Of a stretch of 64,000 bases of DNA, positions 13,529 to 24,036 are shown piece after piece; position 1 is the stretch's first letter, and the number at the start of each line of letters is the position of its first letter. The stretch comes from Anthopleura xanthogrammica (taxonomy: Eukaryota; Cnidaria; Anthozoa; Actiniaria; Actiniidae). The notes beneath the pieces were generated by a model, which searched no databases, had not been told where the DNA came from, and was given only the letters and a program-made list of their open reading frames with translations. The stretch is from assembly GCA_964019055.1 (NCBI GenBank), contig OZ025211.1:865135-929134 (forward strand), in the 5' to 3' direction. The position numbers and the translations under genes are program-made.

Positions 13529-13760
13529 GATTCTCTGGCTTACACTACTTTGCGGAACGAAACGAAACGAAACGAAATGGAATGTTGGAGTCTACTTTGC
13601 GGAACGAAACGAAACGAAATGTTTAATTTATAAATATTTCGTTTCGTTCCGCAAAGTAGACTCCAACATTCCATTTCGTTTCGTTCTGCAAAGTAGACTC
13701 CAACATTCCATTTCGTTTCGTTTCGTTCCGCAAAGTAGCGTAAGCCAGATTCTCTGGCTA
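13529..13760. mobile_element. Foldback element rich in GGAACGAAACGAAA
   Basis: Two long inverted arms, each with repeated GAAACGAAACGAAATGG and GGAGTCTACTTTGCGGAACG blocks, face each other across a short AT loop near 13625. A direct repeat AGATTCTCTGGCT sits at both outer ends (13529 and 13748), which looks like a target-site duplication overlapping the arm ends. Confidence 0.65.
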
Positions 13761-13874
13761 TTTTCTTAAATGTAAACACTCCTTTAAAAAAACATAATCA
13801 GTCTTGCATATATATTTAAATTTTTAGTGTATTAGTTGCAGTGTTTATTTGGGGCGGTGCTTATTTGAGGACGG

Positions 13875-14098
13875 CAGTCCCCTTCCCAGTTCCCTGCGCC
13901 ATTGTGAAAGGTAGCCAGGCCTATGTATCAAAGTGAGATGAACGGGGAGTTTGCAATGACACAGAAAAGTGAATCAGTAATTGTCCAAGGTGTTTCAAAA
14001 GGCTTTGATCATTGCAAGCTCACCGTTCATCTCACTTTGACGCATAGGTCCTGCTACCCTTCATGATGGCACAGAGAACTGCATGGGAAGGGGACTAT
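13875..14098. mobile_element. Foldback/MITE-like element
   Basis: Arms of about 85-90 bases are inverted copies with a few mismatches. Both outer ends carry AGTCCCCTTCCC (as reverse complement on the right), and both inner ends carry CAAAGTGAGATGAACGG. No ORF. Confidence 0.6.
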
Positions 14099-15222
14099 TG
14101 TAAAATATCTAAAGCTAAATGGGAACGCAATGATATATGCCCTCTTCAAACTGAAAAACATTGTAATACAGGAGAATAAGTTTCTGAGGCTGGTCTAGAA
14201 TGAGTCTTACCATATTTCTTTCATAGTACTTATGTTTTCTTGAACAATTCAGGCTTGCTTTGATTAAGTGCTGCATTATTGTACATGAATGCGGCACTAT
14301 TTGAGTGCAACACTCTAATATTTTTACTCTCAGATGCGGCGCTTAATTGAGGGCAGCAGTTAAACGAGTGTCAATACTGTAGCTTCCTTCTGTATGGCTT
14401 GCCAAGAGGGACTGCCTTCTATACAGAAGGCTGATACACAGGGTAGGGGGCCACTTTTGAATGTATTATTCAAAAAATAAACTCAAAATTCAAAAGCTTG
14501 ATTTCCCTTGTACTGATAAGTATATTATTTTAATAATTTATTTGATTCATCAAAAATACCAGTGCTATTGAGATTTCAAAATTATTGCCATACCTACTTA
14601 ATCTGACGAATGATGCAAAACACCCAACATACAAATTCATGTACAAGGAAATTTTAGATTTGATATTTAAAAATTTTTAAAAATGTCTTAATCACCCTGG
14701 AGAATGACAGTCCAGAGGTTATTTATCCTTGCTCTAGTATACAAGTTGAAAGGAGAAACAACTTGTTCCATTTGTGGTTTAAAGTGCCTATAAACCCTAA
14801 CTCAATATTTTCAGTATTGATTCTACAAAAAGTTAATAGTTGAATTTGTAAAATATTTTTATATGATGAGTGACATATCTTTGAGATATAAAGGTTTATA
14901 CTTCAATTATGTTAAAAATGTGACGTATCTGGAGGTATTTGAGTTTATTTGTCATCATTTGTAAATTGAAACACTGATTTCTATAATAGTAATAGCTGTT
15001 TTTTACTCTTCTTGGCCAAGTTTTGCAGTGTGCGTGGATGGTATCAGTAACCATGCTCCATTCACTAATAAAGCACAGTTCAGGCCTGCATCCCCCCGCA
15101 TGGTCCACATTTTGGTCCATATTTTGGTTACGCCAAGTCAAATATTGCATACACTGTGGCCCATCTTGACCAAGCTCCCCCCCCCCCCCCCCCCCCTTGC
15201 AAAAAAGCCTGGGTACGGGCCT

Positions 15223-17181
15223 GCAGTTCTTGACCAATCAGCATGCACATACTATCCAAACTACAGTATAAAAAAAAGTTTTATTATTATATAAGTACCT
15301 CAGAATTTAAACACTTTGATTCTGTTATTAGACAATTCTGCAACAGCAATTCTTCCATCCTCTAGTATCGCCACACTCATGGGAAACCAGAAATCTTTCA
15401 AGTCTGAGCCAAAACCTCCAGTCTTCTTCTTGCTTGTTCCATCCAGGGCAAGGATCTCAATGGTATGATCATCTTGGACAGCATAGAAATGCTTATTTTT
15501 ATCATCAAACACTAACTGGATATGCATAATGCCTGAATCAAACTTGGAGAGAAATTCTCCATTGTAGTTGAAAACAACAGTTTCGGTTTTGTTTACACCA
15601 TTATCAAATGCATAGATCTTGCCTCCTTGAGCTGTGGCATAGATAACATTCATGAACTGTCCTTCAGCCCTACCCCATTGTCCAAACTTTGTCTTTAGGG
15701 TACCATCTGGCCCATAAATACAGATGCATGATTTACCCATGTCAGCACAAATCATGTTGCCGTCATCATCAACAAAGACACTTCGGATTACAACTTCGCT
15801 TTCTGGGTTGCTCACCATGTTGACAGTTTTGCCTTCATCATCTACATACACACTTGTGATAGCAGCTTCACTTCCTGTTGGGTCATCTTTACCAACATTA
15901 ATCACCATCAACTGATTGGCATCATAATCAAAGACTTGGATCCGACTCTTGTCATTATCATCTCTATCCACAACAACTAGATTGCCATCTTTATTTAGAT
16001 AGAAATCATCCATGCCATTTACTTTGCCTTCTCCTTTTTTCAAGATTACTTTGATAAATTTTCCCAGAGGATTAAAAAGCTGAATCCTCTGAACATCTTC
16101 CACGTTCACACCAATAGTATCTTGCTCCATTACCAGAAAATTCCCTTCTTTATCAATTCGGATTTTCTCAGGTTGATTGAAGAAACCATCTTCCATGCCG
16201 AGGTCTCCAAACACCCAGATCTCTGGTGGCTTGAACGGGGAAGGTGGGTCAGATGGCAGGCAACTTGGATCAAATTCCAGTTCGACTAGGTCATCGATAG
16301 GCAACTTCATGGTCTGCGCGTATTCCTTGGAACAGTCGAACATGACCTTGACTTCTGCTGCTAATTGAACATCTTTATTCTCGTAGATGGCCTCCACTAC
16401 TGGCTCTACATCGCACAGGTTGGAAAAAACCTTACAAATAACTGAACCAGCAAAGCCTGGCTTGTCAAAGTGAACAATAGTTCCCTCCAGCAAAGCCAGT
16501 TTAGCTGCAAGGACTCTGTGACGAGCAGAATTACTTTCATCTCGCAGTACAAACATCCCAGATTGTCTTTCAAGCCAATGTTGAACACGAAGATACAACT
16601 CATCGTCTAAACAAGGACTACTCAACTTCACCACTTGTTCACGAAGAGTAAATGCTGCATTAGCAACCGGTTTTCCCCATGCTTGTTTTTCTATGTCATG
16701 TAGAGCAGCCATTAGTTGTTCCTTTACCCATCTCCAACACTGGTCGCCATTTTCGACTCTTTCTGATATTACATCCCATTGTTCGCTAACCAGGAGCTTG
16801 AAGGCTAGTTTATACCAGGCATGAAAGTTTCTTACAGACATTTTTGTGGTTAAGAGCCCGTGAGGAGGAAAGATAATTTTCAGCTGTGTTGTGTACCACA
16901 GTGATTGGTCTGTGATGTTTAACCTGCAGGGGGGAGGGGAGGGGCATATTGAATTATTCATATATTGTCAGGTATTCGGTAAATTTTAATTTTTACCTTG
17001 GTTTTTCCTTTTACTAATCTATATGAAGAAAGATTTGGTTTTCAATGAAGAATACTAAGAAATTGCTCCTGTAGGCTGCTCCTGTATAGATTTTGTGGTC
17101 TTTCAATCTTCATCATGCCCCACCCTTGCTTGGTAAAACAGGAAGCCCAACATCTAAATATGGGTGCCTGGGAGAAAGAAA
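15223..17181. repeat. Tandem segmental duplication, unit 1 (NHL gene)
   Basis: The whole block matches 19073-20935 in the same orientation. The shared sequence starts in the 3' flank (CAGTTCTTGACCAATCAGCA), includes the gene, and ends upstream at AGGAAGCCCAACATCTA beside a GAAA-rich tract. Confidence 0.8.
15300..16841 (-). CDS. NHL-type beta-propeller protein, copy 1
   Basis: Single coding exon for 513 residues from MSVRNFHAWYKLAFKLL. I chose this start because the upstream in-frame ATG differs between the two copies, while a polypyrimidine tract and CTGCAG acceptor at about 16924 suggest a 5' UTR intron. Residues 1-205 form an alpha-helical N-terminal region I do not recognise. From about residue 209 to the end there are repeated beta-propeller blades with NHL-like wording (IRIDKEGNFLV, FYLNKDGNLVVVD, IQVFDYDAN, SVFVDDDGNMI, FGQWGRAEGQF, AILEDGRIAVAELSNNRIKVF). 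No signal peptide, so probably intracellular. An AATAAA signal lies about 15 bases past the stop (15285-15280 on the minus strand). NHL propellers bind protein or RNA; no partner is evident. It has 25 more residues than copy 2. Confidence 0.85.
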   Translation of the reverse strand: MSVRNFHAWYKLAFKLLVSEQWDVISERVENGDQCWRWVKEQLMAALHDIEKQAWGKPVANAAFTLREQVVKLSSPCLDDELYLRVQHWLERQSGMFVLRDESNSARHRVLAAKLALLEGTIVHFDKPGFAGSVICKVFSNLCDVEPVVEAIYENKDVQLAAEVKVMFDCSKEYAQTMKLPIDDLVELEFDPSCLPSDPPSPFKPPEIWVFGDLGMEDGFFNQPEKIRIDKEGNFLVMEQDTIGVNVEDVQRIQLFNPLGKFIKVILKKGEGKVNGMDDFYLNKDGNLVVVDRDDNDKSRIQVFDYDANQLMVINVGKDDPTGSEAAITSVYVDDEGKTVNMVSNPESEVVIRSVFVDDDGNMICADMGKSCICIYGPDGTLKTKFGQWGRAEGQFMNVIYATAQGGKIYAFDNGVNKTETVVFNYNGEFLSKFDSGIMHIQLVFDDKNKHFYAVQDDHTIEILALDGTSKKKTGGFGSDLKDFWFPMSVAILEDGRIAVAELSNNRIKVFKF

Positions 17182-17324
17182 GTTAAAACAATTGTAAACA
17201 TTTTAACTTTCTATTAGTTCTTTATATTGTAAGTAATTTCGCAATTCACTTATTAGTGCGACGATTTTATCAATAAACGCCATTATTATTATTATTATTA
17301 TTATTAATATATAAAGAATGGATA

Positions 17325-17385
17325 AAAAAGAAAGAAAGAAAGAAAGAAAGAAAGGAAGGAAGGAAGGAAGGAAGGAAGGAAGAAA
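17325..17385. repeat. GAAA/GGAA microsatellite
   Basis: Tandem GAAA followed by GGAA tetranucleotides, just beyond the upstream edge of NHL duplication unit 1. Confidence 0.9.
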
Positions 17386-17830
17386 TGAAGGAAAGAAAAC
17401 TAATTCTACTCATTTAGACACTAGAAGAGATGAACTGTGCTCGCGCGTGTGAAAAAATATCTGTGATTAAGAATCTCGGTTACATCATCTGCTCCCTCCC
17501 TCATGCACTGACTGCCAGCCTTATAATTCGCGCAATAAACACAACATCAGTTTGCCAAAGTGTCAGACAGAGAGATTTAAGAGAAGTTTTATACCTGCCA
17601 TGTGTTTTAAAATTTCAAGTTTAAATAGTTTTTACTATAGTATTTTTTCTTTCCAAATACGCTTGTAATTTGTATTTCTATAATAATAAGTGTGTACTCC
17701 CAGTCCCTTAGTAGTTAGCATTGTATTATGTAATTAGAGTTTTTATTTATTCTTTTATTGTAAAACGCATTGTAATTCATTTCTGGTGTTATGTGTTCTG
17801 TAATAAACCATTATTATTTTTTGTTTGTTT

Positions 17831-18134
17831 AGCAGTAGCAGTAGCAGTAGCAGTAGCAGTAGCAGTAGCAGTAGCAGTAGCAGTAGCAGTAGCAGTAGCA
17901 GTAGCAGTAGCAGTAGCAGTAGCAGTAGCAGTAGCAGTAGCAGTAGCAGTAGCAGTAGCAGTAGCAGTAGCAGTAGCAGCAGCAGTAATAGTGGAAGTAG
18001 CAGTAGCAGCAACAGCAGTTTCAGTAGTAGCAGCAGCAGAAGTACTTATCTAGCTGTAGAATATTATAGCAGTATTGCAGCAGCAGTACGTAGTACTAAC
18101 AGTAGCATTAGCAACAGTAGTAGTAGCAGTAGCA
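17831..18134. repeat. AGCAGT hexanucleotide array
   Basis: Perfect tandem AGCAGT units up to about 17975, then degenerating AGC/AGT triplets to about 18134. It creates long simple-peptide reading frames (serine, alanine-valine, leucine) that are not genes. Confidence 0.95.
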
Positions 18135-19072
18135 GACATTGAAATGGTGTGTGTGTGAGGTTCAAGGACCCTTTGCAATGTGGTACATAACATTTATTAA
18201 CAAATTTCTCAACATTGATATTTCCAACACAATGTTGAGCTTTACAGATTCTAAAACTGGGCATCATGTGCAAATAATTTACAATTAGTGCATATTTTTT
18301 TTCTAGTAATCATTTTTTTTTTAATTCTACAATGTTAAGGCTTGCCAGATCTTGAAAATACCAGACTCAAGCAAGAAGCTAAGGACCTAAAATAGTAAGA
18401 ATGGCAGACTGACAACGTTTGTAGTATGAAATTTAACTAATAAAACAGCTTTTTCCATGCTCTGTTCAGTAATAAAGCATGCAGGAAGTGTGAAAAGAAG
18501 CATCAGCCATAGGTGAGTGCATGTTTCTCACAGTGCTTCTCTTGAGTGCTTTCAGTGCTTCCTAAGTGCTTTTCTACTGAAATGAGCATGGAAAAAAGCT
18601 GTTTCATTTGTTTTGTTATGTAGAAAGAAAAAATCTGTTACGTAGTAGTTTTCAATGCTGTTTTTTTTACCATTCTTTGCAAAGTTTTCAGCATATGCAG
18701 ATGGTATCACCTGAACCATGCTCTTTTTGCCTTTCTGGAATCAAGGAAAGAACTTGGAATGAGTGTAGAAATATTAATCTAATTAAAAAACAAACCTCAT
18801 CGCTTTAAACAAATCATAAAAATAAGAGAGAATGTATGGTTTTTAGGGATGCTGTCCTCAAACCCCATACTTTCTCTCTTATTTTTGCGACTTTTAAAAG
18901 TTTGTCACTTGGTAAGTATTCATCCAAACACAAATTTCTAATAATTATTATTAGTGAATAGGCCTTTCCGGAATTCATGAGGGGACTGGGCCAAGTTTAA
19001 ATATTAATCTAATCAAGAGATGATCCCCATCACAAAAAAGATCATACTAATATTAGTATTATAAGTATGAGC

Positions 19073-20935
19073 ACAGTTCTTGACCAATCAGCATTCACAT
19101 ACTGTACTGTCCAAACTACATTATAAAAACAAGACTTATTATTATATATAAGTACCTCAGAATTTAAATACTTTGATTCTATTATTCATTCTGTCTGCAA
19201 CTGCAATTCTTCCATCCTCTAGTATCGCCACACTCATGGGAAACCAGAAATCTTTCAAGTCTGAGCCAAGACCTCCAGTCTTCTTCTTGCTTGTTCCATC
19301 CAGGGCAAGGATCTCAATGGTATGATCATCTTGGACGGCATAGAAATGCTTATCTTTATCATCAAACACTAACTGGATATGCATAATGCCTGAATCAAAC
19401 TTGGAGAGAAATTTTCCATCATAGTCTAAAACCACAGTTTCAATTTTGTCTACGCCACTATCAAATGCATAGATCTTGCCTCCTTGAGCTGTGACCTGAC
19501 CAACGTTACGGAACTGTCCTTCAGTCCTACCCCATTGTCCAAACTTTGTCTTTAGGGTACCATCTGGCCCATAAATACGGATGCATGATTTACCCATGTC
19601 AGCAAAAATCATGTTGCCGTCATCATCAACAAAGACACTTGTGATTTTAGCATCACTTTCTGGGTTGTCATTATCAACACTAATCACCATCAACTGATTG
19701 GCATCATAATCAAAGACTTGGATCCGAGTCTTGTCAGTATCATCTTTATCCACGACAACCAGATTGCCATCCTTATTTAGACAGAAATCACTCATGCCAT
19801 TTACTTTGCCTTCTCCTCTTTTCAAGATAACTTTGATAAATTTCCCCAGAGGATTAAAAAGCTGAATCCTCTGAATAGTTTCCACGTTCACGCCAATAGT
19901 ATCTTGCTCCATTACCAGAAAATTCCCTTCTTTATCAATTTGGATTTTCTCAGGTTGGCTGAGGAAACCATCTTCCATGCCGAGGTCTCCAAACACCCAG
20001 ATCTCTGGTGGCTTGAACGGGGAAGGTGGGTCAGATGGCAGGCAACTTGGATCAAATTCCAGTTCGACTAGGTCATCGATAGGCAACTTCATGCTCTGCG
20101 CGTATTCCTTGGAACAGTCGAACATGATCTTGACTTCTGCTGCTAATTGAGCATCTTTATTCTCGTAGATGGCCTCCACTACTGGGTCTATCTGGCACAG
20201 TTCAGTAAAAACACTACAAATGGCTGAACCAGCGTAGTCTGGCTTGTCAAAGTGAACAACAATTCCCTCCAGCAAAGCCAGCTTCGCTCCACGGATTCTA
20301 TGGCAAACAGAAGTACTTTCATCTCGCAGTGCAAACATTCCTCCTCCTTTTTCAAGCCAATATTGAGCATCAATATACTGCTCATTGTTTAAACTAGGAC
20401 TCGAAATCTTCAGCAGCTGTTGACGAAGGGTAGATGCTGCACTACCAAGCGATTTTTGCCATGCTTCTTTTTCCATGTCATGCAGAGCAGCCATTAGTTG
20501 TTCCTTTACCCATCTCCAACACTGGTCGCCATTTTCGACTTTTTCTGATATTACATCCCATTGTTCGCTAACCAGGAGCTTGAAGGCTAGTTTATACCAG
20601 GCATGAAAGTTTCTTACAGACATTTTAGTGGCTAAGAACTTAGGAAAGATAATTTTCAGCTGTGTTGTGTGTACCACAGTGATTGGACTGTGACGTTTAA
20701 CCTGCAGGGGGGAGGGGAGGGGCATATTGAATTATTCATATATTGTCAGGTATTCGGTAAATTTTAATTTTTACCTTGGTTTTTTCTTTTACTAATCTAT
20801 ATGAAGAAAGATTTTGTTTTCAATGAGGAATACTAAGAAATTGCAACTGTATATTTTTTCTGGTCTTTCATCATGCCCCACCCTTGGTAACACAGGAAGC
20901 CCAACATCTAGATATGTGCCTGGGAGAAAGAAAGG
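19073..20935. repeat. Tandem segmental duplication, unit 2 (NHL gene)
   Basis: Counterpart of 15223-17181, same strand and order, including the 3' flank with its AATAAA, the coding exon, the upstream C-rich tract and about 200 bases beyond. It ends directly at a long GAAA array. Confidence 0.8.
19157..20623 (-). CDS. NHL-type beta-propeller protein, copy 2
   Basis: Single coding exon, 488 residues from MSVRNFHAWYKLAFKLL. Same architecture as copy 1: an unrecognised helical N-terminal region followed by an NHL-like propeller (IQIDKEGNFLV, FCLNKDGNLVVVD, SVFVDDDGNMIFAD, FGQWGRTEGQF, AILEDGRIAVADRMNNRIKVF). Its first 50 residues match copy 1 almost exactly, and most of the propeller is nearly identical. 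Residues from about 52 to 150 differ at many positions. It lacks the 25-residue partial blade duplication of copy 1, so it is probably the ancestral form. The same acceptor-like CTGCAG precedes the start, again suggesting a 5' UTR intron. Role unknown; no signal peptide or membrane segment. Confidence 0.85.
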   Translation of the reverse strand: MSVRNFHAWYKLAFKLLVSEQWDVISEKVENGDQCWRWVKEQLMAALHDMEKEAWQKSLGSAASTLRQQLLKISSPSLNNEQYIDAQYWLEKGGGMFALRDESTSVCHRIRGAKLALLEGIVVHFDKPDYAGSAICSVFTELCQIDPVVEAIYENKDAQLAAEVKIMFDCSKEYAQSMKLPIDDLVELEFDPSCLPSDPPSPFKPPEIWVFGDLGMEDGFLSQPEKIQIDKEGNFLVMEQDTIGVNVETIQRIQLFNPLGKFIKVILKRGEGKVNGMSDFCLNKDGNLVVVDKDDTDKTRIQVFDYDANQLMVISVDNDNPESDAKITSVFVDDDGNMIFADMGKSCIRIYGPDGTLKTKFGQWGRTEGQFRNVGQVTAQGGKIYAFDSGVDKIETVVLDYDGKFLSKFDSGIMHIQLVFDDKDKHFYAVQDDHTIEILALDGTSKKKTGGLGSDLKDFWFPMSVAILEDGRIAVADRMNNRIKVFKF

Positions 20936-21155
<220 letters not shown>

Positions 21156-21789
21156 CAGGTGAAGAACAAAAAAAAAAAGATTCCTCTCCAACTTCCAAAG
21201 TCCAACCACCCCCCTCCCCTCCGTAAAAAAGCAGATGAGTACAACACACAAACTTCATCATGTTAGAGTTTTGATTTTTTAATGCCATTTTACTCCCCGT
21301 TACATTCACTTTTCTTTTAACATCTACAATATTTTGCATTTATTTATTAGTCCTATTAAACACCTGTGTTCCAGCCTGCGTATCGTAGGGAATGGAGGGA
21401 CAAAATAGGAAACCAGGCTTGAGGATGGTAAGAAAGGTTAAGAAAGGAGGGGAAAAATCTGTATAAGAAAAACTTGGTCTAAAGACTAAACTGAAGCAAT
21501 TGAAGGAAAAATAATAAATGCTGGCTCACGATGGAAAAATTATTTCAAAGAAAAATGGTGACGGAACCAGGGCTGAGGATTTAGACAAGCATGAAGATGG
21601 GACGGAGATGTGCGTGGCCAATGAATGGGATAGCAAGGAATATGAAACACGGGACTAAAAGGATTAATTGGGCCAGAGGAGACGGAGCAGGTTAGTTGAA
21701 GTGTTTATGGGGACTCCAGATTATCCAAATTAGTGTGAATTACTTCTACTTAGTTCCCTTAACGATTATAGTCCTAAATGCCGTGTATA

Positions 21790-23953
21790 TCAAGAGCCCT
21801 TCTTATCCTCCTTACAGGGCTTATACTTCTCACAAGCGTTTTCCATATAGTTAGCTCGTATGTAGTACCTGCCTATGTCAACACCTACTCCATTGATCCA
21901 GAAGTCTTCATTTAACATCAAATCGGTCATTGCATTCAGGCTTGTCTTAGACTGATCGAAGGCCTCTTGCATGATTTGAGAGAATTCCTTCTTAACTGGG
22001 TCAAAGCTATTCATGGAGTAATCGCCTCGATAAAAGATATCTACTATCAAGTCTTTGACGACTTGTTTCATCTGGTCAAATTTCAGCCCTGTCTTGGAGT
22101 ACTTCTCGACCATTCTCTTGGCCTTGTTCAGTTGTTTGGGGTATTCTAGCTCAAACAGTTTCTTCTGCTGCACTGTGGTTATTGTGAAGTTTTCAAGTTT
22201 GTTGTTCTGGTGAAAAATAAAATATCAAGATACGATTCAATAGCAGCAGCAGCAACATGAACTAGCAGTAGTAGCAGCAGTATAGTAGTAGTAGCAGCAG
22301 TAGCAACAGCAGCAGCAGCACTATAGCAGTAGTGGAAGTTAGGGACCGCGCAGCACCTTAAAAAGTGGTGGTGCGATATAAGAAACTAGTATGGGAAAAG
22401 GGAAAAAGGGATAGCCCTACAAGCCCAGCCCCTCCCCTTCCGTGGTTCGTGGAAGCTGTGGCAGTAGTAGCAGCAGCAGAAGTAGTACTAGCAGTAGCAC
22501 TAGGAACAGTAGTACTAGTAGTAGCATTAGGAACAGTAGTAGTAGCAGACGTTGAAATGGTCTGTGTGTGGGGGGGGCATCACTAGTCACTAAGGTTAGA
22601 CAAACCGGTTCATGTATACACTGAAGTGCTTAAAAAATACATGCATCACTCGATTCAAATTGGGGCTTAGCTTGCGCTTAAATAATGCATTGGGATCAAA
22701 AGGGGGAGGACATGTCCCCCTACTCCCATTAGAACCACCACTTAGGGAGGACTTGTTGCTATATTTGACATACCTTTATCCATAACTTCGCCCTGTCGCC
22801 TTCCAAATGAATTGCATTCATCAGCTTCACAGCAATAGAGTTCTGTATTCCCGCAACAGTAAGGTCACTCTTGATGTGCAATATCATTTTTTCTTTCACG
22901 TCATATCCTCGCCCAACAGTCACCCCTGAGGTGTTACCGAAAACGTGTAGTTTGCGGCTGAAATACGGACTTGAGGAATTGTCGTCTCCTTCAGCTTCAA
23001 AAGTGAATGCTCCTTGCTGTACTACTAGGAATGGATCCTCTGTAAAGGAGAATTAAGAATAATATATTAGCAACTGAAGTGACGGTGAGACTGGAAGCGA
23101 AGCATGGTTAGCATGCATGGCAGCGAGAGCGCTCGAGTTTTCTTCCTACCGCGAAATCTAGCAAAATAAACTTCAACTCCATGATTCAATCTGTAACGGA
23201 TTTTAAGGTAGTACAGATTCAAAAAGTCTTACCTGTAGGGGTTGGCACCTCAGGCCCATCAGTAGGGGGTTGTACCCCAGGTCCAGCAGTTCCTTCCTCT
23301 GGCTCGGGTGGTTCTTTACCTTTCGATGTCAGGCCTTTCAACTTCGACAGCCATTTTTGTAACAATGCTTTGCCGGGTTTAAATGTTCCTTTTACCCAGG
23401 CTTTGATTTTCGACCACAATTTTGGCTTTTTGAGGGGTAAGATTTTCTTGGCTTTCTTTAACAATTTTTTTATTTTTCTGGTTAATTTTTTTATCTTGAA
23501 TTTTTTTAGTATTCTTCGTGTCCGGATGCGAATAAGCCTTCTGGCATTAAAGCGGACACGGCGGAACTTTCGGACAGCACGACGGAGTCTTCGGGTACGG
23601 AAACGGACAGCACGACGGAGTCTTCGGGTACGGAAACGGATAGCACGACGGAGTCTACGGGTACGGAAACGGATAGCACGGCGAAGTCTTCGGGTACGGA
23701 AACGGATAGCACGGCGAAGTCTTCGTGTACGGAAACGGACAGCACGACGAAGTCTTCGGGTACGGAAACGGACAGCACGACGAAGTCTTCGGGTACGGAC
23801 GCGAACAGCACGGCGAAGTCTTCGGGTACGAAATCTAGGCCGCCTAACGACCCTTCTCCATCCACCACCGCGTCGTCGTCCCCATCCTTCGGACTCTTGG
23901 ATAACTAACAAGGTAACGATCACTACCAAAGCTAACAGCACGTACCAACGCAT
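21790..23953 (-). CDS. Secreted Arg-repeat / pesticin-like lysozyme fusion, copy A
   Basis: Exons 23953-23233, 23039-22774 and 22206-21790 splice in phase (1, then 0) to 467 residues. Order: signal peptide (about 1-23, WYVLLALVVIVTLLVI); arginine-rich region with eight 11-residue RTRRLRRAVRF-type repeats (42-129); lysine-rich segment (about 149-209); Pro/Glu/Gly linker (about 213-240); and a C-terminal domain (241 to about 455) resembling the pesticin/phage T4 lysozyme-like fold. That domain shows FEAEG (candidate catalytic Glu257), then VTVGRGYD (Thr281 and Asp287, the T-X5-D spacing of the pesticin active site), later LFELEYP, VDIFYRGDYS and GRYYIRANY. Predicted role: secreted peptidoglycan hydrolase with a cationic, membrane- or wall-binding arm. 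The introns argue against bacterial contamination. The tail carries two cysteines. Muramidase activity is inferred. Confidence 0.8.
22240..22545. repeat. AGC/AGT trinucleotide tracts in lysozyme A intron 2
   Basis: Two degenerate clusters of AGC and AGT triplets (about 22240-22335 and 22460-22545) with unrelated sequence between them. They correspond in position to the tract at 32905-33095 in copy B. Confidence 0.8.
23567..23830 (-). repeat. Coding 33-bp minisatellite, 8 units (11-aa Arg repeat)
   Basis: Eight in-frame units of 33 bases encode RTRRLRRAVRF-like peptides with V/I and F/V exchanges. Each unit begins RTRR, which fits the furin rule R-X-R/K-R. Copy B has five full units and different substitutions. 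Confidence 0.9.
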
Positions 23954-24024
23954 GTTGCCGAGTAGAAAGAGGTTCTTCTCTCACCAACAGCTGAGAAGAA
24001 TGGTTGTGAGGATCATATGGACAG

Positions 24025-24036
24025 CCTATTATAAAC
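24025..24036 (-). promoter_or_regulatory. Candidate TATA box of lysozyme copy A
   Basis: On the minus strand GTTTATAATAGG lies about 75 bases upstream of the ATG in otherwise conserved flank. In copy B the same site reads GTTCATAATAGA. Transcription start is inferred only. Confidence 0.4.

Larger units (their letters stand above)
12540..15222. other. Intergenic, foldback-rich
   Basis: No gene found. It contains the two foldback elements listed separately (13529-13760 and 13875-14098), otherwise AT-rich sequence, and a poly-C run at about 15178-15196. Confidence 0.6.
17182..19072. other. Spacer between the two NHL genes
   Basis: No gene recognised. It holds an (ATT)n stretch at about 17280-17305, a GAAA/GGAA tract at about 17325-17385, the AGCAGT hexanucleotide array, and AT-rich sequence with weak repeats. 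Confidence 0.6.

Noticed and set aside
19157..20725. Upstream ATGs at 20725 (copy 2) and 16961 (copy 1) as NHL starts
   Set aside because: The upstream stretches differ between copies and cross an acceptor-like CTGCAG; MSVRNF is identical in both.
23506..23868. 120-codon minus-strand frame with repeated VPEDFVVLSVS
   Set aside because: Shifted frame of the same 33-bp repeat; no signal peptide and no splice context.
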